Shown here: piece by piece, positions 20,833 through 28,477 of the stretch | How positions within the stretch are numbered: the stretch's first letter is position 1 | Layout of the letters: every line of letters begins with the position of its first letter | Origin: Paenibacillus herberti | GTDB lineage: Bacteria > Bacillota > Bacilli > Paenibacillales > Paenibacillaceae | Direction of reading: 5' to 3' | DNA length: 64,000 nt | NCBI RefSeq assembly: GCF_002233675.1 | Contig: NZ_NMUQ01000002.1 | Coordinates: 577,016-641,015 of the forward strand | The notes under the pieces: model-generated | Databases searched by the model: none | Told to the model about the DNA's origin: nothing | Seen by the model: only the letters and a program-made list of their open reading frames with translations | Program-made: the position numbers and the translations under genes

Positions 20833-21042
20833 ATGTCTTATGGATTAGGTAATGTCGGAGGCGTAGGTCAAGGTTACGGCGGTTACGGTGGTGTTGGCGG
20901 AGTTGGCTGTGGAGATGTTGGCGGCGGCGGCAATTGCGGCGGCGGTTGCGGCGGAGGCGGCGGTTGGGGCTATTCCAGCATGGGCGCTATTCTCGTTCTG
21001 TTCATTCTGCTTGTCATCATCAGCCGCGCCTTCCTTTGCTAG
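20833..21042 (+). CDS. YjcZ-like tiny spore membrane protein (69 residues)
   Basis: The ATG at 20833 is preferred over the in-frame TTG at 20827 because it keeps the shared leader AAAGGGGATTTGCAC and the MSYG start of its paralogues. The glycine-rich head holds four cysteines and a GGCGGGGGWGYSS run; the end is MGAILVLFILLVIISRAFLC, with a final Cys where the others have Tyr. Cysteine pairs in these heads might be cross-linked in the spore. Confidence 0.85.
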   Translation: MSYGLGNVGGVGQGYGGYGGVGGVGCGDVGGGGNCGGGCGGGGGWGYSSMGAILVLFILLVIISRAFLC

Positions 21043-21084
21043 AACTATTATCATGCGCTCCAGCAATCAAACGTAAGTAAAGGG

Positions 21085-21113
21085 ACCCCTCTGCTTCGGC
21101 AGAGGGGTTTTTG
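21085..21113 (+). terminator. Terminator of the last YjcZ-like gene
   Basis: ACCCCTCTGC, a TTCG tetraloop, GCAGAGGGGT and TTTTG. Confidence 0.92.
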
Positions 21114-21952
21114 TCTATTTTAAACTTCTATTATCGGTTGGAATCCTTAGGATAGATAAGTTTATTTTATGAAAGAAAATTTTATTTAAATTAGCCTTAT
21201 ATAAGGTTCTTGTTCATATATATTAGTTTTATTAAATCAATAAAATCATCAGGCCAATCATGAATACCTGCTTGTATAACTTAAAAAGAACAAGTAAGGT
21301 CAATCAATATGTAGGTAGCCATGATCGATTCCGATAAACAGTGAAAACAGATAAAAACCCGATAAAGGGATCGGTCGACAGGAATGACCATGAAATTCGG
21401 AAATATCACATAGAGCAGTAGTCGATTGGCGATCAAGGAAACATGCAAGGAATTGGAACAGCAGAAGCAGCCTCAAAAAGCGAAATATAGCCGAAAACCG
21501 CACAAAATGTAGAAATAAGCGGAGAATGAACGGGGAAAACAACGATATTGGGCTAAATTGGTCAAAAATCGCTATAAAAAGAGGGAAAGAATCGACATTT
21601 AACGAACATTTATTAAGTGGTGATTGGGTATATTACGGATTCTGCCTTTCGGAATGACCGCTTGAGGAAGTTTTTCATGAAATCGCCCCTTCCTCCCGGA
21701 CAATACTGCTCTACAGCGTATGAAGCACCCAGGTATCCCCCCATCCCCATGCAGCTAACGTCCAACGGATCGATAGATGTATTTCCCCACTCTGAACAGC
21801 TTTCGTTCACAGGTAATACGAGCAAACGCCAAAAAGCCCACCTGCAGCAGTGCTGCAGAAGGACTTCTTCTTTGCGGCGATTTCGGCCAAGCCGATGCTT
21901 GGACCTAGTTACGCTGCTTCCTATTCTATTCCAAGGGGCGCAGAAATCAGCT
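21114..21952. other. About 840 bp without a recognisable gene
   Basis: The stretch is AT-richer than its surroundings. Short frames exist at 21300-21542 and 21613-21825 (minus) and 21617 onward (plus), but none has a convincing ribosome binding site or a known motif, and the plus frame runs antisense through the CsbD gene. It is likely decayed sequence. Confidence 0.5.
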
Positions 21953-22126
21953 TCAGTGGCGGTCTTTGATTTCTCCGACCTTTTGCTGGATTTCGCCTTT
22001 GGCCTTGTCTATCTTGCCTTCCGCTTGAAGACTCCGATTATTGGTGGCGTTGCCCAATTGATCCTTGGCCTCGCCCTTCACTTTGTTCAAGGTTCCCTTA
22101 ACTTTATCACTCATACCTTCTGACAT
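21953..22126 (-). CDS. CsbD-like small stress protein
   Basis: A 57-residue frame starts at the ATG at 22126 with AGGAG 9 nt upstream. It reads MSEGMSDKVKGTLNKVKGEA and continues with a second KGEIQQKVGEIKD helix. The lysine/glycine/glutamate-rich repeats KVKGxxxxxKGEAKDxLGNAT are the mark of the CsbD family, small hydrophilic proteins often induced by general stress. Function is unknown in the family. No terminator or neighbour in the same operon was seen. Confidence 0.8.
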   Translation of the reverse strand: MSEGMSDKVKGTLNKVKGEAKDQLGNATNNRSLQAEGKIDKAKGEIQQKVGEIKDRH

Positions 22127-22431
22127 GATACATCGCTCCTATTCAAGTAGATTAGTTGATGTTGTACTGCCCATGCCTCTACTTACCCTTGTCTAAGGAG
22201 GACTAAACCCGGAGGTATGGCCGAAAGCCCTAAACAACAGGACAGCCAAAGAGCACCACCAGTGCGTACAACCAAAGCGTTAAGTCAAAGCCGTTTAACC
22301 AAAACGTTCAGCAAAAAGTCTCGGTTGCAGAGTACAGCAAAAAGCTTTGTCGAAGACATAGAAAAAACTCAGTAGACGGGCATAGAAAAAAGGTTACTAC
22401 TTAGGTACCTCTAAATTTAGCTAGGTCGCAC

Positions 22432-22642
22432 TATTCGGATGACCAGATCCCGTTTGACAACAACCAAGCGAAGCGAAACTCGCGTTTGGTGAAGATCAAA
22501 CAGAAGGTTTCCGGGAGTTTTCGAACGACGGAAGGAGCCCGGCTATCGGCTCGAAGCGTAGTGTGTTTCGACGATCATGAAGCAGGAGCTGGAGCTGCTC
22601 CCTTCGTTTGTCTCAGCCTTGTCGGGGCAACTGCGGCTTTGA
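22432..22642 (+). pseudogene. IS66-type transposase C-terminal remnant, frameshifted
   Basis: The first part reads [20 protein letters not shown] followed by [13 protein letters not shown], which matches the IPFDNNxAERDxRxVKxKQKxSGxFRxxEGA block near the C-terminus of one IS66 transposase branch. After an apparent single-base loss near 22563 the frame changes, and [20 protein letters not shown] continues to a TGA at 22640-22642. The N-terminal two thirds of the transposase and the accessory genes are missing, so the product cannot be active. Confidence 0.8.
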
Positions 22643-22696
22643 TAGGCCTAAGTCGTACCACCAAGTCAGTCTCGTATTGACGTGGTCATGCACAAT

Positions 22697-22876
22697 TTGT
22701 ATGATTTTTCACTCAACATGCATTCGGGCCTTGCTGATATTTTGGATATTGTACGATAAATCATTCAAAATGGCTGGGCATAGGCGAAGAAAGCTGGGCT
22801 TTGTATGTTTTATCACACAAAGTGTTGAAAAGAGGCGGATATAAACCGAATTTTATACGATAAATCGTACAAAAAA
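22697..22876. repeat. Four near-palindromes at exact 52-bp spacing
   Basis: Sites start at 22697, 22749, 22801 and 22853. Their consensus is TTGTAYGATWWATCANWCAA, and the most symmetric copies approach TTGTACGAT-WW-ATCGTACAA. The sequence between sites is not conserved. Spacing of 52 bp is close to five helical turns, so all sites face the same side of the helix. A poorer fifth site may exist near 22905. Confidence 0.7.
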
Positions 22877-23018
22877 ATTGCGTTGTCCACGAAAGCCGAG
22901 TTCAAAACCTATTCCATTCAAATCGAGAGGAGAAGCACGCCCCGATGATCCTGCACAGCGCAGGATTATTCGGACGTTTTTCATTTACCTATATAGGTAC
23001 CTAAGTAGTTACGAAAAA

Positions 23019-23046
23019 AGGCTCTCCGGCTGAAGCCGGAGAGCCT
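23019..23046 (-). terminator. Terminator of the ndh operon
   Basis: AGGCTCTCCGGC and GCCGGAGAGCCT form a perfect stem around TGAA; on the minus strand TTTTTTC follows. It lies 36 nt behind the ndh stop codon and abuts the IS66 remnant. Confidence 0.9.
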
Positions 23047-23081
23047 TTGGCGGCTGCCTGAGCAGGCCGCTAAAGTATTGA

Positions 23082-24260
23082 TTAGTAAGCCAAGGAGAAC
23101 AGGCCGTTGATATGCGACAGGTAGCGGATGTTGGAAGCTTCCTTCATCAGCGTTGCTGGCAAGCCCAACAAACGAGTCTGGTTTCCGCCGATCGTACCGA
23201 TCGCGTCCTTGCGGCCGAGCGATCCCAGCGTACCGGAGAATACAGGTTGGAACGTATCCATTGGCTGGTTGTTGAAATAAGCGTACAGGTTGTAGCCGAT
23301 CAGCTCACCCATTTGCCAAGCCAGTTGCGCGGTTGGCGGGAATGGACGGCCTTCTGGTCCCATAACAACAGCGCTGTCGCCAGCGATGAAAACATTCTCA
23401 TGGGAAGTCGATTGCATGTTTTCCGTTACTGTAGCGCGACCACGGTTCACTTCGATGCCGCTGTTCGCGACAACAGCCGTGCCTTGTACGCCGCCGGTCC
23501 ATACAACAGTGCTGGACTCAATCGTGCTGCCGTCTTTGAGGGACACAGTCGTGCCCTTCATTTCCGTGATTGGCAGACCGGTTTTGAATACAACGCCACG
23601 TTTTTCCAGGGAAGTCGTCGCGCGCTCTACGAGCTCAGCCGGGAAGCCCGGGAGAATCGATGGAGCTGCTTCTACACAATACAGGGCAACGTCGTCGTAG
23701 CTGATTCCGTGCTTTTTAACCAGGCCTGGAAGCATGTCCGCGAATTCGCCAACGAGCTCAATGCCAGTCAAACCGCCGCCGCCGACTACGAAGGTCAGGT
23801 CAGCTTTGTTGCCGGATTGTTTGAATTTTGCTACAGAAGCTTCAATATGAGCCTTCAGCTTGTTCGCGTCTGCTACGGATTTCAGCGTGAAGCTGTTTTC
23901 CTGCAGGCCTGGGATGCCGAAGAAAGCTGTTTCGGTACCGAGAGCAATAACGAGCGCATCGTACGTAAGCGTCGTGCCCGTGGAGAGCTTAACGGATTTT
24001 TCATCCGGCTTGATTTCGGAAACTTCACCGATTTTCAGATCGATGTCCTTGCCACGCAGCAGCTTGTCCAGCGGCAAAGCCACATTACCTTCGGACAGAT
24101 TGCCGACGGCCAGACGATGCAGCTCAGTGATGATTTGATGCGCGTTGATGCGGTTAACGACCGTAATCTGGGCCTGAGCCGGCGTGAAATGCTTGCGCGC
24201 AGTCGTAGCAGCCAGAAGTCCGCCGTAGCCGCCTCCCAGGATAAGAATATGCTTAGCCAT
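23082..24260 (-). CDS. ndh: Type II NADH dehydrogenase
   Basis: The ATG at 24260 is used because GGAGG lies 6 nt upstream; the in-frame ATG at 24266 would touch the ribosome binding site. The 392-residue flavoprotein has the FAD-binding ILILGGGYGGLLAA at its start, YDALVIALGTETAFFGIPG, the second dinucleotide site LTFVVGGGGLTGIELVGEFAD for NADH, and the FAD-contacting NVFIAGDSAVVMG and PPTAQLAWQMGELIGYNL. It passes electrons from NADH to menaquinone at the inner membrane face without pumping protons. It is co-transcribed behind a DUF1641 gene (48-nt gap), the same pair as yjlC-ndh (yjlD) in Bacillus subtilis, where Rex controls expression. Confidence 0.92.
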   Translation of the reverse strand: MAKHILILGGGYGGLLAATTARKHFTPAQAQITVVNRINAHQIITELHRLAVGNLSEGNVALPLDKLLRGKDIDLKIGEVSEIKPDEKSVKLSTGTTLTYDALVIALGTETAFFGIPGLQENSFTLKSVADANKLKAHIEASVAKFKQSGNKADLTFVVGGGGLTGIELVGEFADMLPGLVKKHGISYDDVALYCVEAAPSILPGFPAELVERATTSLEKRGVVFKTGLPITEMKGTTVSLKDGSTIESSTVVWTGGVQGTAVVANSGIEVNRGRATVTENMQSTSHENVFIAGDSAVVMGPEGRPFPPTAQLAWQMGELIGYNLYAYFNNQPMDTFQPVFSGTLGSLGRKDAIGTIGGNQTRLLGLPATLMKEASNIRYLSHINGLFSLAY

Positions 24261-24308
24261 GTTCATCCTCCATTCACGTTCTATCGACCTCCCCGCGGGA
24301 GGACGTTG

Positions 24309-24746
24309 TTAGTTCTGGTTTTTTTGTTTTTCGTTGAGGTTTTCCAGGAACGCCTGCGTGAAGCGCAGTGTGCGCTGTACGTTAGGGTCTTTGAGCATAC
24401 GCAGCAGGCCAAACAGGCCAACTGAAGTATTCTCGTTGGAAGCTTGGTCGCCAGCTTCAATCGCCGCTTGAGCAACCGTCTTCGTTTTGTCGACGATTGG
24501 TTTAACCATCTCGCCGATGCCACCGCCAAAGTCATTGATAAGCACTTTGTCAGTTGCGAGGGACTTGGCTACATCGTAGGACTTGGTCATGAGGGTCACG
24601 ATTTCGGCCAGCTTCGGAAGATTGTCCACGAGCACCGTCAGGGACTCTTGTACTTCCGGCTTCATGAGCTGATCAAGGATGTCGCGTTGTTGCACGGAGG
24701 CTGGCTCTTGAGTTGCCACCGCTGGAGTAGATTGGTTGTCGGACAT
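24309..24746 (-). CDS. DUF1641 protein, YjlC-like partner of ndh
   Basis: The start is the ATG at 24746 behind AAAGGAGG (145 residues); a longer frame to 24851 lacks a signal. After a flexible Ser/Thr/Gln-rich start comes DILDQLMKPEVQESLTVLVDNLPKLAEIVTLMTKSYDVAKSL, then GLLRMLKDPNVQRTLRFTQAFLENL, both typical of DUF1641. The molecular role is not known; the conserved pairing with NADH dehydrogenases suggests a link to respiratory electron flow. The region from 24747 to 25246 upstream holds no accepted gene. Confidence 0.85.
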   Translation of the reverse strand: MSDNQSTPAVATQEPASVQQRDILDQLMKPEVQESLTVLVDNLPKLAEIVTLMTKSYDVAKSLATDKVLINDFGGGIGEMVKPIVDKTKTVAQAAIEAGDQASNENTSVGLFGLLRMLKDPNVQRTLRFTQAFLENLNEKQKNQN

Positions 24747-24901
24747 GGAAATATTTCCTCCTTTACTCTGGAAATGCGGTTCCGCCCCCGCGCCGACTGC
24801 TAGAGCACTGCCTTGTAGAGCAGCATCTCCGGCCGGACGTCGGGGAGGCAATTCGCTTCATTGCACGGTGTAGCAGGCTTCTGGCTTGCGGACGGAAGGC
24901 T

Positions 24902-24919
24902 TTGTACCAAATTTCACAA
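24902..24919 (-). promoter_or_regulatory. Candidate Rex operator
   Basis: On the minus strand TTGTGAAATTTGGTACAA compares with the Rex site TTGTGAANNNNTTCACAA: the left half is perfect and four of seven bases of the right half match. It lies about 155 bp upstream of the DUF1641-ndh pair, whose B. subtilis counterpart is Rex-regulated. Confidence 0.45.
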
Positions 24920-25246
24920 ATCACGGTAAAAGGCCGCTCCATCACAGCTTCATCCTTCTGCACCGGCAGCGAACGACGAGATCGGACGCTTTCCCGGTCT
25001 ATGCGTTGTCGGCCCGTATACGGCCCGGAACTTCTACAGGTTAGTTTACAACTTAACGGCGGGAACTGCAAAAGAAAAATGAGGATTCTCACCAAAGTTT
25101 TTGTTAAGCGCGGCAATATTATGTTTTACTCGAGCAAAGTGTCCAAATCGTCTGCTTTGGAGTCCGATAGGACCCTGTCTGGGATGGAGCCAAGCTGAGT
25201 GCTAAATAAATCTCCGTGTGTACTGAGCGCTAATCTAGTGACATGA

Positions 25247-25354
25247 AGCGGATCTCGCATGGTAAGGAGAGGTGTTTTGATGACTTGAGCGGATTTCGCG
25301 TGGAAAGGAGAGGTGTTTTGATGACTTGAGCGGATTTCGCGTGGAAAGGAGAGT
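25247..25354. repeat. 41-bp tandem repeats beside the ParM/ParR-like genes
   Basis: Units start at 25247, 25288 and 25329, giving about 2.6 copies. Each begins AGCGGATTTCGCGTGGAAAG and continues GAGAGGTGTTTTGATGACTTG. The second and third copies are identical over their shared part, while the first has three substitutions. The repeats contain no coding frame. Their place just beyond the terminator of a ParM/ParR-type pair makes a centromere-like role possible. Confidence 0.8.
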
Positions 25355-25380
25355 CATGCTTGGTTGTTGGGTATGGAAAA

Positions 25381-25422
25381 GGCCGATGTACCGCCGCATA
25401 ACTTCGCGGCGGTACATCGGCC
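25381..25422 (-). terminator. Terminator of the ParM/ParR-like operon
   Basis: A perfect 17-bp stem (GGCCGATGTACCGCCGC and its complement) around ATAACTTC, with TTTTCC following on the minus strand. Confidence 0.9.
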
Positions 25423-25450
25423 CTGCCGCGCGGGCTAACGCCACGCGCGG

Positions 25451-26023
25451 TTACATCCAGCTATCGATGTCATCGTCATCGATATCATCTTCCACCGGAG
25501 CCGCCCCAGCAGGCTCCGGTTCAAGATTTGCCGCAGCAGGCTGCTGCGGCAAATCTTGCGGCGGCGCTTCGCCCGCCGCAACTGCACCGGCGGCGATGCC
25601 TGCCGCCGCGAGCTCCCGCTCCGCGGACGGGACATGGTCCCCGTCCGCAGGCGCCTCAGCGGCCGCGGCGCTCTCGCGCGCGGCTGCAGCGGCTTCGCGC
25701 GCCGCAGCCTGCGGCGTCTCCGCCGCGGGCTCCGGCTGCGCCGGCGCTGCTACGGCGGCGGCCACTGCCGCGCCGCCTACCTCGCTGCCGGCTGCGCCAT
25801 CCGCAGCGCGGCCTGCCGCTGTTCCGGCCACGAGAGTTCCTCTCTCGGCCGGAATAAACAATTGCAGATTCCGCACGCCATGCTCGCGGATCTCATTTTC
25901 AACCAGATAGCGAATTGAGTCCATCAGATTGGACTGGCCGTTAATCCAGTCCATCACTTCAGGCGACTCATTCTTTTTCGTTTTCAGGCTGATATTCTCT
26001 CCGGGCTGCTTGATCTTTTTCAC
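25451..26023 (-). CDS. ParR-like adaptor with Ala/Glu-rich linker and acidic tail
   Basis: A GTG start (26023) with GGGGGTGA upstream, 19 nt after the stop of the actin-like gene. Residues 1-60 are basic then helical, with EVMDWINGQSNLMDSIRYLV and a following EIREHGVRNLQLFIP; this resembles the ribbon-helix-helix DNA-binding heads of small ParR-type partners of ParM actins. Residues 65-170 are an alanine, glutamate and proline-rich linker with much higher GC and little complexity. The last residues, VEDDIDDDDIDSWM, are acidic and could touch the filament. Assignment as a segregation adaptor rests on gene order and the head sequence; no homology search was made. Confidence 0.6.
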   Translation of the reverse strand: MKKIKQPGENISLKTKKNESPEVMDWINGQSNLMDSIRYLVENEIREHGVRNLQLFIPAERGTLVAGTAAGRAADGAAGSEVGGAAVAAAVAAPAQPEPAAETPQAAAREAAAAARESAAAAEAPADGDHVPSAERELAAAGIAAGAVAAGEAPPQDLPQQPAAANLEPEPAGAAPVEDDIDDDDIDSWM

Positions 26024-26042
26024 CCGGTCTCACCCCCTGTGA

Positions 26043-27245
26043 TTAAACCGGCTGCTTAGCCCCTTTGGACTTCAGCGCCTCGAAGATCTTGCCGCGAACA
26101 AAAGCGTCCAGACCTTCGGCATTCATCGTTACCGCATGTTCTGCGGGAATGTACAACAGCTTGATTTCGCGCTCTTCGCAAAGCTCGATCAGCATGGGCT
26201 GCAAAATCGGCTTCATCAGCACGCTGCCGCCGCCGTATACACAAATGACGTCAATCTCATTCCGCGCTTTTGTCAGTTGCTTGCGGATGTTTTGCACGAT
26301 ATGACGAGCTTGTCCCTCGAGCGGACGGCGAAGCGTCTGAATCGCACGGTTATGGTATTTATGCTGTGCATTTTTGATCACATCACTGAAAAATTGGCGC
26401 GGGCTGTCCGGCAAATAAACCAGTTTGTTGAAGTCGTCCAGCGCTTCCTCGATAGCATAACCAGCGCCGTGATGGCTGCCATGCACGAACTGACGCAGGA
26501 ATTTATTTCCTTCAGTGATCGGATATTCCGTGGAACCATCGCCGATATCCGTATGCAGAACACGCTTGTCTTTGAAGTAAGCACCATTGAATTTCTGGCC
26601 GAGATCATAAGCCTCCACGAATTCGGCAAAAATATCTCCGGAGCGCCAAGCACCCTCGCGATCTTTTTGGAGCGCGAATACAACTGGCGTAGCTTCAGGA
26701 ATTGCTTTGACATAGTCGAACACAATGTTGACCGGTACCCGTACCTTGTTCAGGTGGACGGTCACTCGATGCGTGCCCTCCATGAATTTGGCCTCAAACT
26801 TAGCCGCACTCTCGTCGGTATGCTGCGTCACTGGCAGTGCCGTAGCCATATCAACCGTAACTTCGATTGGCTCAGTCGTTACGCCTTTTGCCTCGTCATA
26901 GGCGCGTTGCACGGCAACCGCCGCCACTTGCGCCAGCGTATTGATGATTGGCAGATCCATGTCCGCCTTGTTATCGATGCCGATTTGCAGGTTTTCCAGC
27001 AGCTCGCCGCTCATCAGAGCAAACTTGCCGATATAGTACATCCCGGGACGCGCCGCGGGGGAGTCGATCGTTACAATCAGCTGGTCTTGCAGATTGCGGA
27101 TAAAGCTTTCCGGCGGAAGCTCGTCGCTCCATGGAAGCTTGTCCACCCGACAGCATACATTGGGCTGGCGAATCATTTTACCGTCTACAAACAAATCATG
27201 CTCGCTATTGCCGTTGTCGTTTCCTACCTGAAAATGTACCTTCAC
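26043..27245 (-). CDS. ParM/StbA-family actin-like ATPase
   Basis: The start is a GTG at 27245 behind GAGGAGG (400 residues); the longer frame to 27380 lacks a ribosome binding site and begins with unlikely sequence. Actin-fold motifs are the phosphate-1 loop VGNDNGNSEHD (residues 7-17), the phosphate-2 loop TDIGDGSTEY (232-241) and the adenosine motif VYGGGSVLMK (336-345). ParM-type proteins form dynamic filaments that push plasmids apart when bound by ParR on a parC centromere. Here the pair sits among housekeeping genes with no replication gene in the window, so a chromosomal or prophage-derived function should be considered. It is followed by the ParR-like gene, a terminator and tandem repeats. 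Confidence 0.85.
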   Translation of the reverse strand: MKVHFQVGNDNGNSEHDLFVDGKMIRQPNVCCRVDKLPWSDELPPESFIRNLQDQLIVTIDSPAARPGMYYIGKFALMSGELLENLQIGIDNKADMDLPIINTLAQVAAVAVQRAYDEAKGVTTEPIEVTVDMATALPVTQHTDESAAKFEAKFMEGTHRVTVHLNKVRVPVNIVFDYVKAIPEATPVVFALQKDREGAWRSGDIFAEFVEAYDLGQKFNGAYFKDKRVLHTDIGDGSTEYPITEGNKFLRQFVHGSHHGAGYAIEEALDDFNKLVYLPDSPRQFFSDVIKNAQHKYHNRAIQTLRRPLEGQARHIVQNIRKQLTKARNEIDVICVYGGGSVLMKPILQPMLIELCEEREIKLLYIPAEHAVTMNAEGLDAFVRGKIFEALKSKGAKQPV

Positions 27246-27290
27246 CTTTATTTCCTCCTCGTCTCTCCCTTCAGGAGAGCGGTTTTCTCG

Positions 27291-27304
27291 CCGGCATATG
27301 CCGG
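27291..27304. promoter_or_regulatory. Perfect palindrome upstream of the actin-like gene
   Basis: CCGGCATATGCCGG lies 46 nt before the GTG start. A related half occurs near 27475 (TATGCCGGGA). It could be an operator for autoregulation by the ParR-like protein. The rest of the 27246-27621 gap shows no gene. Confidence 0.4.
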
Positions 27305-27621
27305 ACTTCTTGGTTAAAGGCTGTTCTTGTCCACTGGCGCGGCTGCCCGTTGTATGGGCTGAACTTTTGCTACAAGCCATTCCTACACGAGATGCGGTTA
27401 CAGCCGCTCCAAACGGGAGTGAACGGTAATGCCTGGTAATATCATTCGACAGGAGCGACAGTTTTCCTCCCGTATGCCGGGAAGTTCATAACTTGTTCCC
27501 CATTGTGGGGGATATTTCCTGGGGAATATGTTGGTACAGCGCTTTCAATGCTTGTGAGAGGTTTCGAAATTTTCAATTAATTTCAAAGCCTCGCTTTGGA
27601 CCATCCGTTAACGACCCAACC

Positions 27622-27876
27622 TCAAGGTTGTCCCCGCTGCCTGCCTCTCTCCTCCAGCAGCCAACCGGCAGCAAAAACAGCGAGAATCACGCTAGCAAGG
27701 GCTACTTTGAGAAAAATATTGCCATCAAAAATAAGTAGTTGAATCAGTACCAACGCAATCAGCCCAGCGTTCTCCTTGAGGAGCTGGCGGAAGGTTCTTT
27801 TACGAATACGGTAGAGGAAAACTCCAACGACGAGAGCATAAATCAGCAGAAACATTAGAGCAGCGAAAAGTTCCAC
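27622..27876 (-). CDS. Small membrane protein, unrecognised
   Basis: The GTG at 27876 is chosen because AAAGGAGG lies 6 nt upstream; 84 residues. There are two or three hydrophobic segments (ALMFLLIYALVVGVFLY and a pair around LIALVLIQLLIF and ALASVILAVFAAGWLL) separated by a basic loop with RIRKRTF. No family was recognised. It is a single gene between the actin-like operon and another small membrane protein. Confidence 0.65.
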   Translation of the reverse strand: MELFAALMFLLIYALVVGVFLYRIRKRTFRQLLKENAGLIALVLIQLLIFDGNIFLKVALASVILAVFAAGWLLEERGRQRGQP

Positions 27877-28027
27877 CGGCATCCTCCTTTTCCGTACCGA
27901 TACAGACAACCATTGTTCAAGTCAACCGCTGCCTGAGGGCAAAAGCCAAGCAGGGTACAGGCATACCAAGTGTAACCCAGCCCGTGTGTCGAAGTAAGGG
28001 GAAACCTGCGCATAAGTGAAGCCAGTA

Positions 28028-28333
28028 TTATTTCTCTTCGATGATTACAGTTGCATTGTAAATAACGACTCGTTTCCCGTTTAGATCAAACAGTATTTTA
28101 TTGCCGTACTCCGTATCCTGAATATCGATGCGCCCTTCGTATTCTTCCAGCAGTTTTCCGCTCTGATCATACACTTTTACGCTGCGCTCCAGGCCGCCCG
28201 CGTTGTTGGATTTCCATGATTTTATCTTACGCTCGCCCTGTTCGGTCGAGAAATACCAGGCTGTACAGCCTCCGATTACGGCCAGTAGAACAAACATTAG
28301 TGCAACCCAGATCCATTTCGTGTTCTTTTTCAT
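28028..28333 (-). CDS. Membrane-anchored small protein, unrecognised
   Basis: The ATG at 28333 follows CGGAGGA; 101 residues. A basic start (MKKNTKW) leads into one hydrophobic segment, IWVALMFVLLAVIGGCTAWY. The IGGC within it is a poor lipobox, so a lipoprotein is possible but uncertain. The outer part of about 75 residues alternates beta-type strands (SVKVYDQSGKLLEEYEGRI, KILFDLNGKRVVIYNATVII). The function is unknown; it probably sits on the outer membrane face. Confidence 0.7.
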   Translation of the reverse strand: MKKNTKWIWVALMFVLLAVIGGCTAWYFSTEQGERKIKSWKSNNAGGLERSVKVYDQSGKLLEEYEGRIDIQDTEYGNKILFDLNGKRVVIYNATVIIEEK

Positions 28334-28477
28334 TTGTTTGCTTCCTCCGCTCTGTTCATTACCCGGAGCCCCAGTGTCCATGAGCCCAGTTATTCTTTGT
28401 ACGTTGGGAGTTTGATTTCGTGCCTATTTTTTCCTGTACCTGCCTCAGAGTGAAAAAGAAGTGGCGGCGCTACAAGC

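Larger units (their letters stand above)
22393..23012 (+). mobile_element. Internally deleted IS66-type element with intact ends
   Basis: The 620-bp segment begins GTTACTACTTAGGTACCT and ends with the inverted copy; read inward from the right end it is GTAACTACTTAGGTACCT, so 17 of 18 bases match. Exact 8-bp copies of GAAAAAAG flank both ends (22385-22392 and 23013-23020). IS66 elements have ends beginning GTAA and make 8-bp target duplications. Inside are the C-terminal remnant of an IS66-type transposase (22432-22642) and an array of four palindromes (22697-22876). The element sits exactly at the A-run of the ndh terminator, which became part of the target duplication. Confidence 0.8.

Noticed and set aside
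21300-21825. Short minus-strand frames (80 and 70 codons)
   Set aside because: No ribosome binding sites and no protein-like pattern; region appears to be decayed.
21617-22123. 168-codon plus-strand frame
   Set aside because: Its second half is antisense to the CsbD-like gene, which has a clear start and family motif; the start lacks a ribosome binding site.
24763-24991. Minus-strand frame beginning MERPFTVICEIWYK upstream of DUF1641
   Set aside because: A weak ribosome binding site exists, but the sequence turns Arg/Ser/Cys-rich like a random GC-rich frame and it covers the Rex-like site; not enough to call a gene.
25247-25354. CRISPR-like reading of the 41-bp repeats
   Set aside because: The repeats are directly adjacent without unique spacers and no cas gene is present.
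25528-25918. Arg/Pro/Ala-rich plus-strand frames opposite the ParR-like linker
   Set aside because: High-GC low-complexity DNA keeps several frames open; only the minus frame has a start signal and sensible ends.
26136-27317. 393-codon plus-strand frame opposite the actin-like gene
   Set aside because: Antisense shadow of a gene with clear actin motifs.
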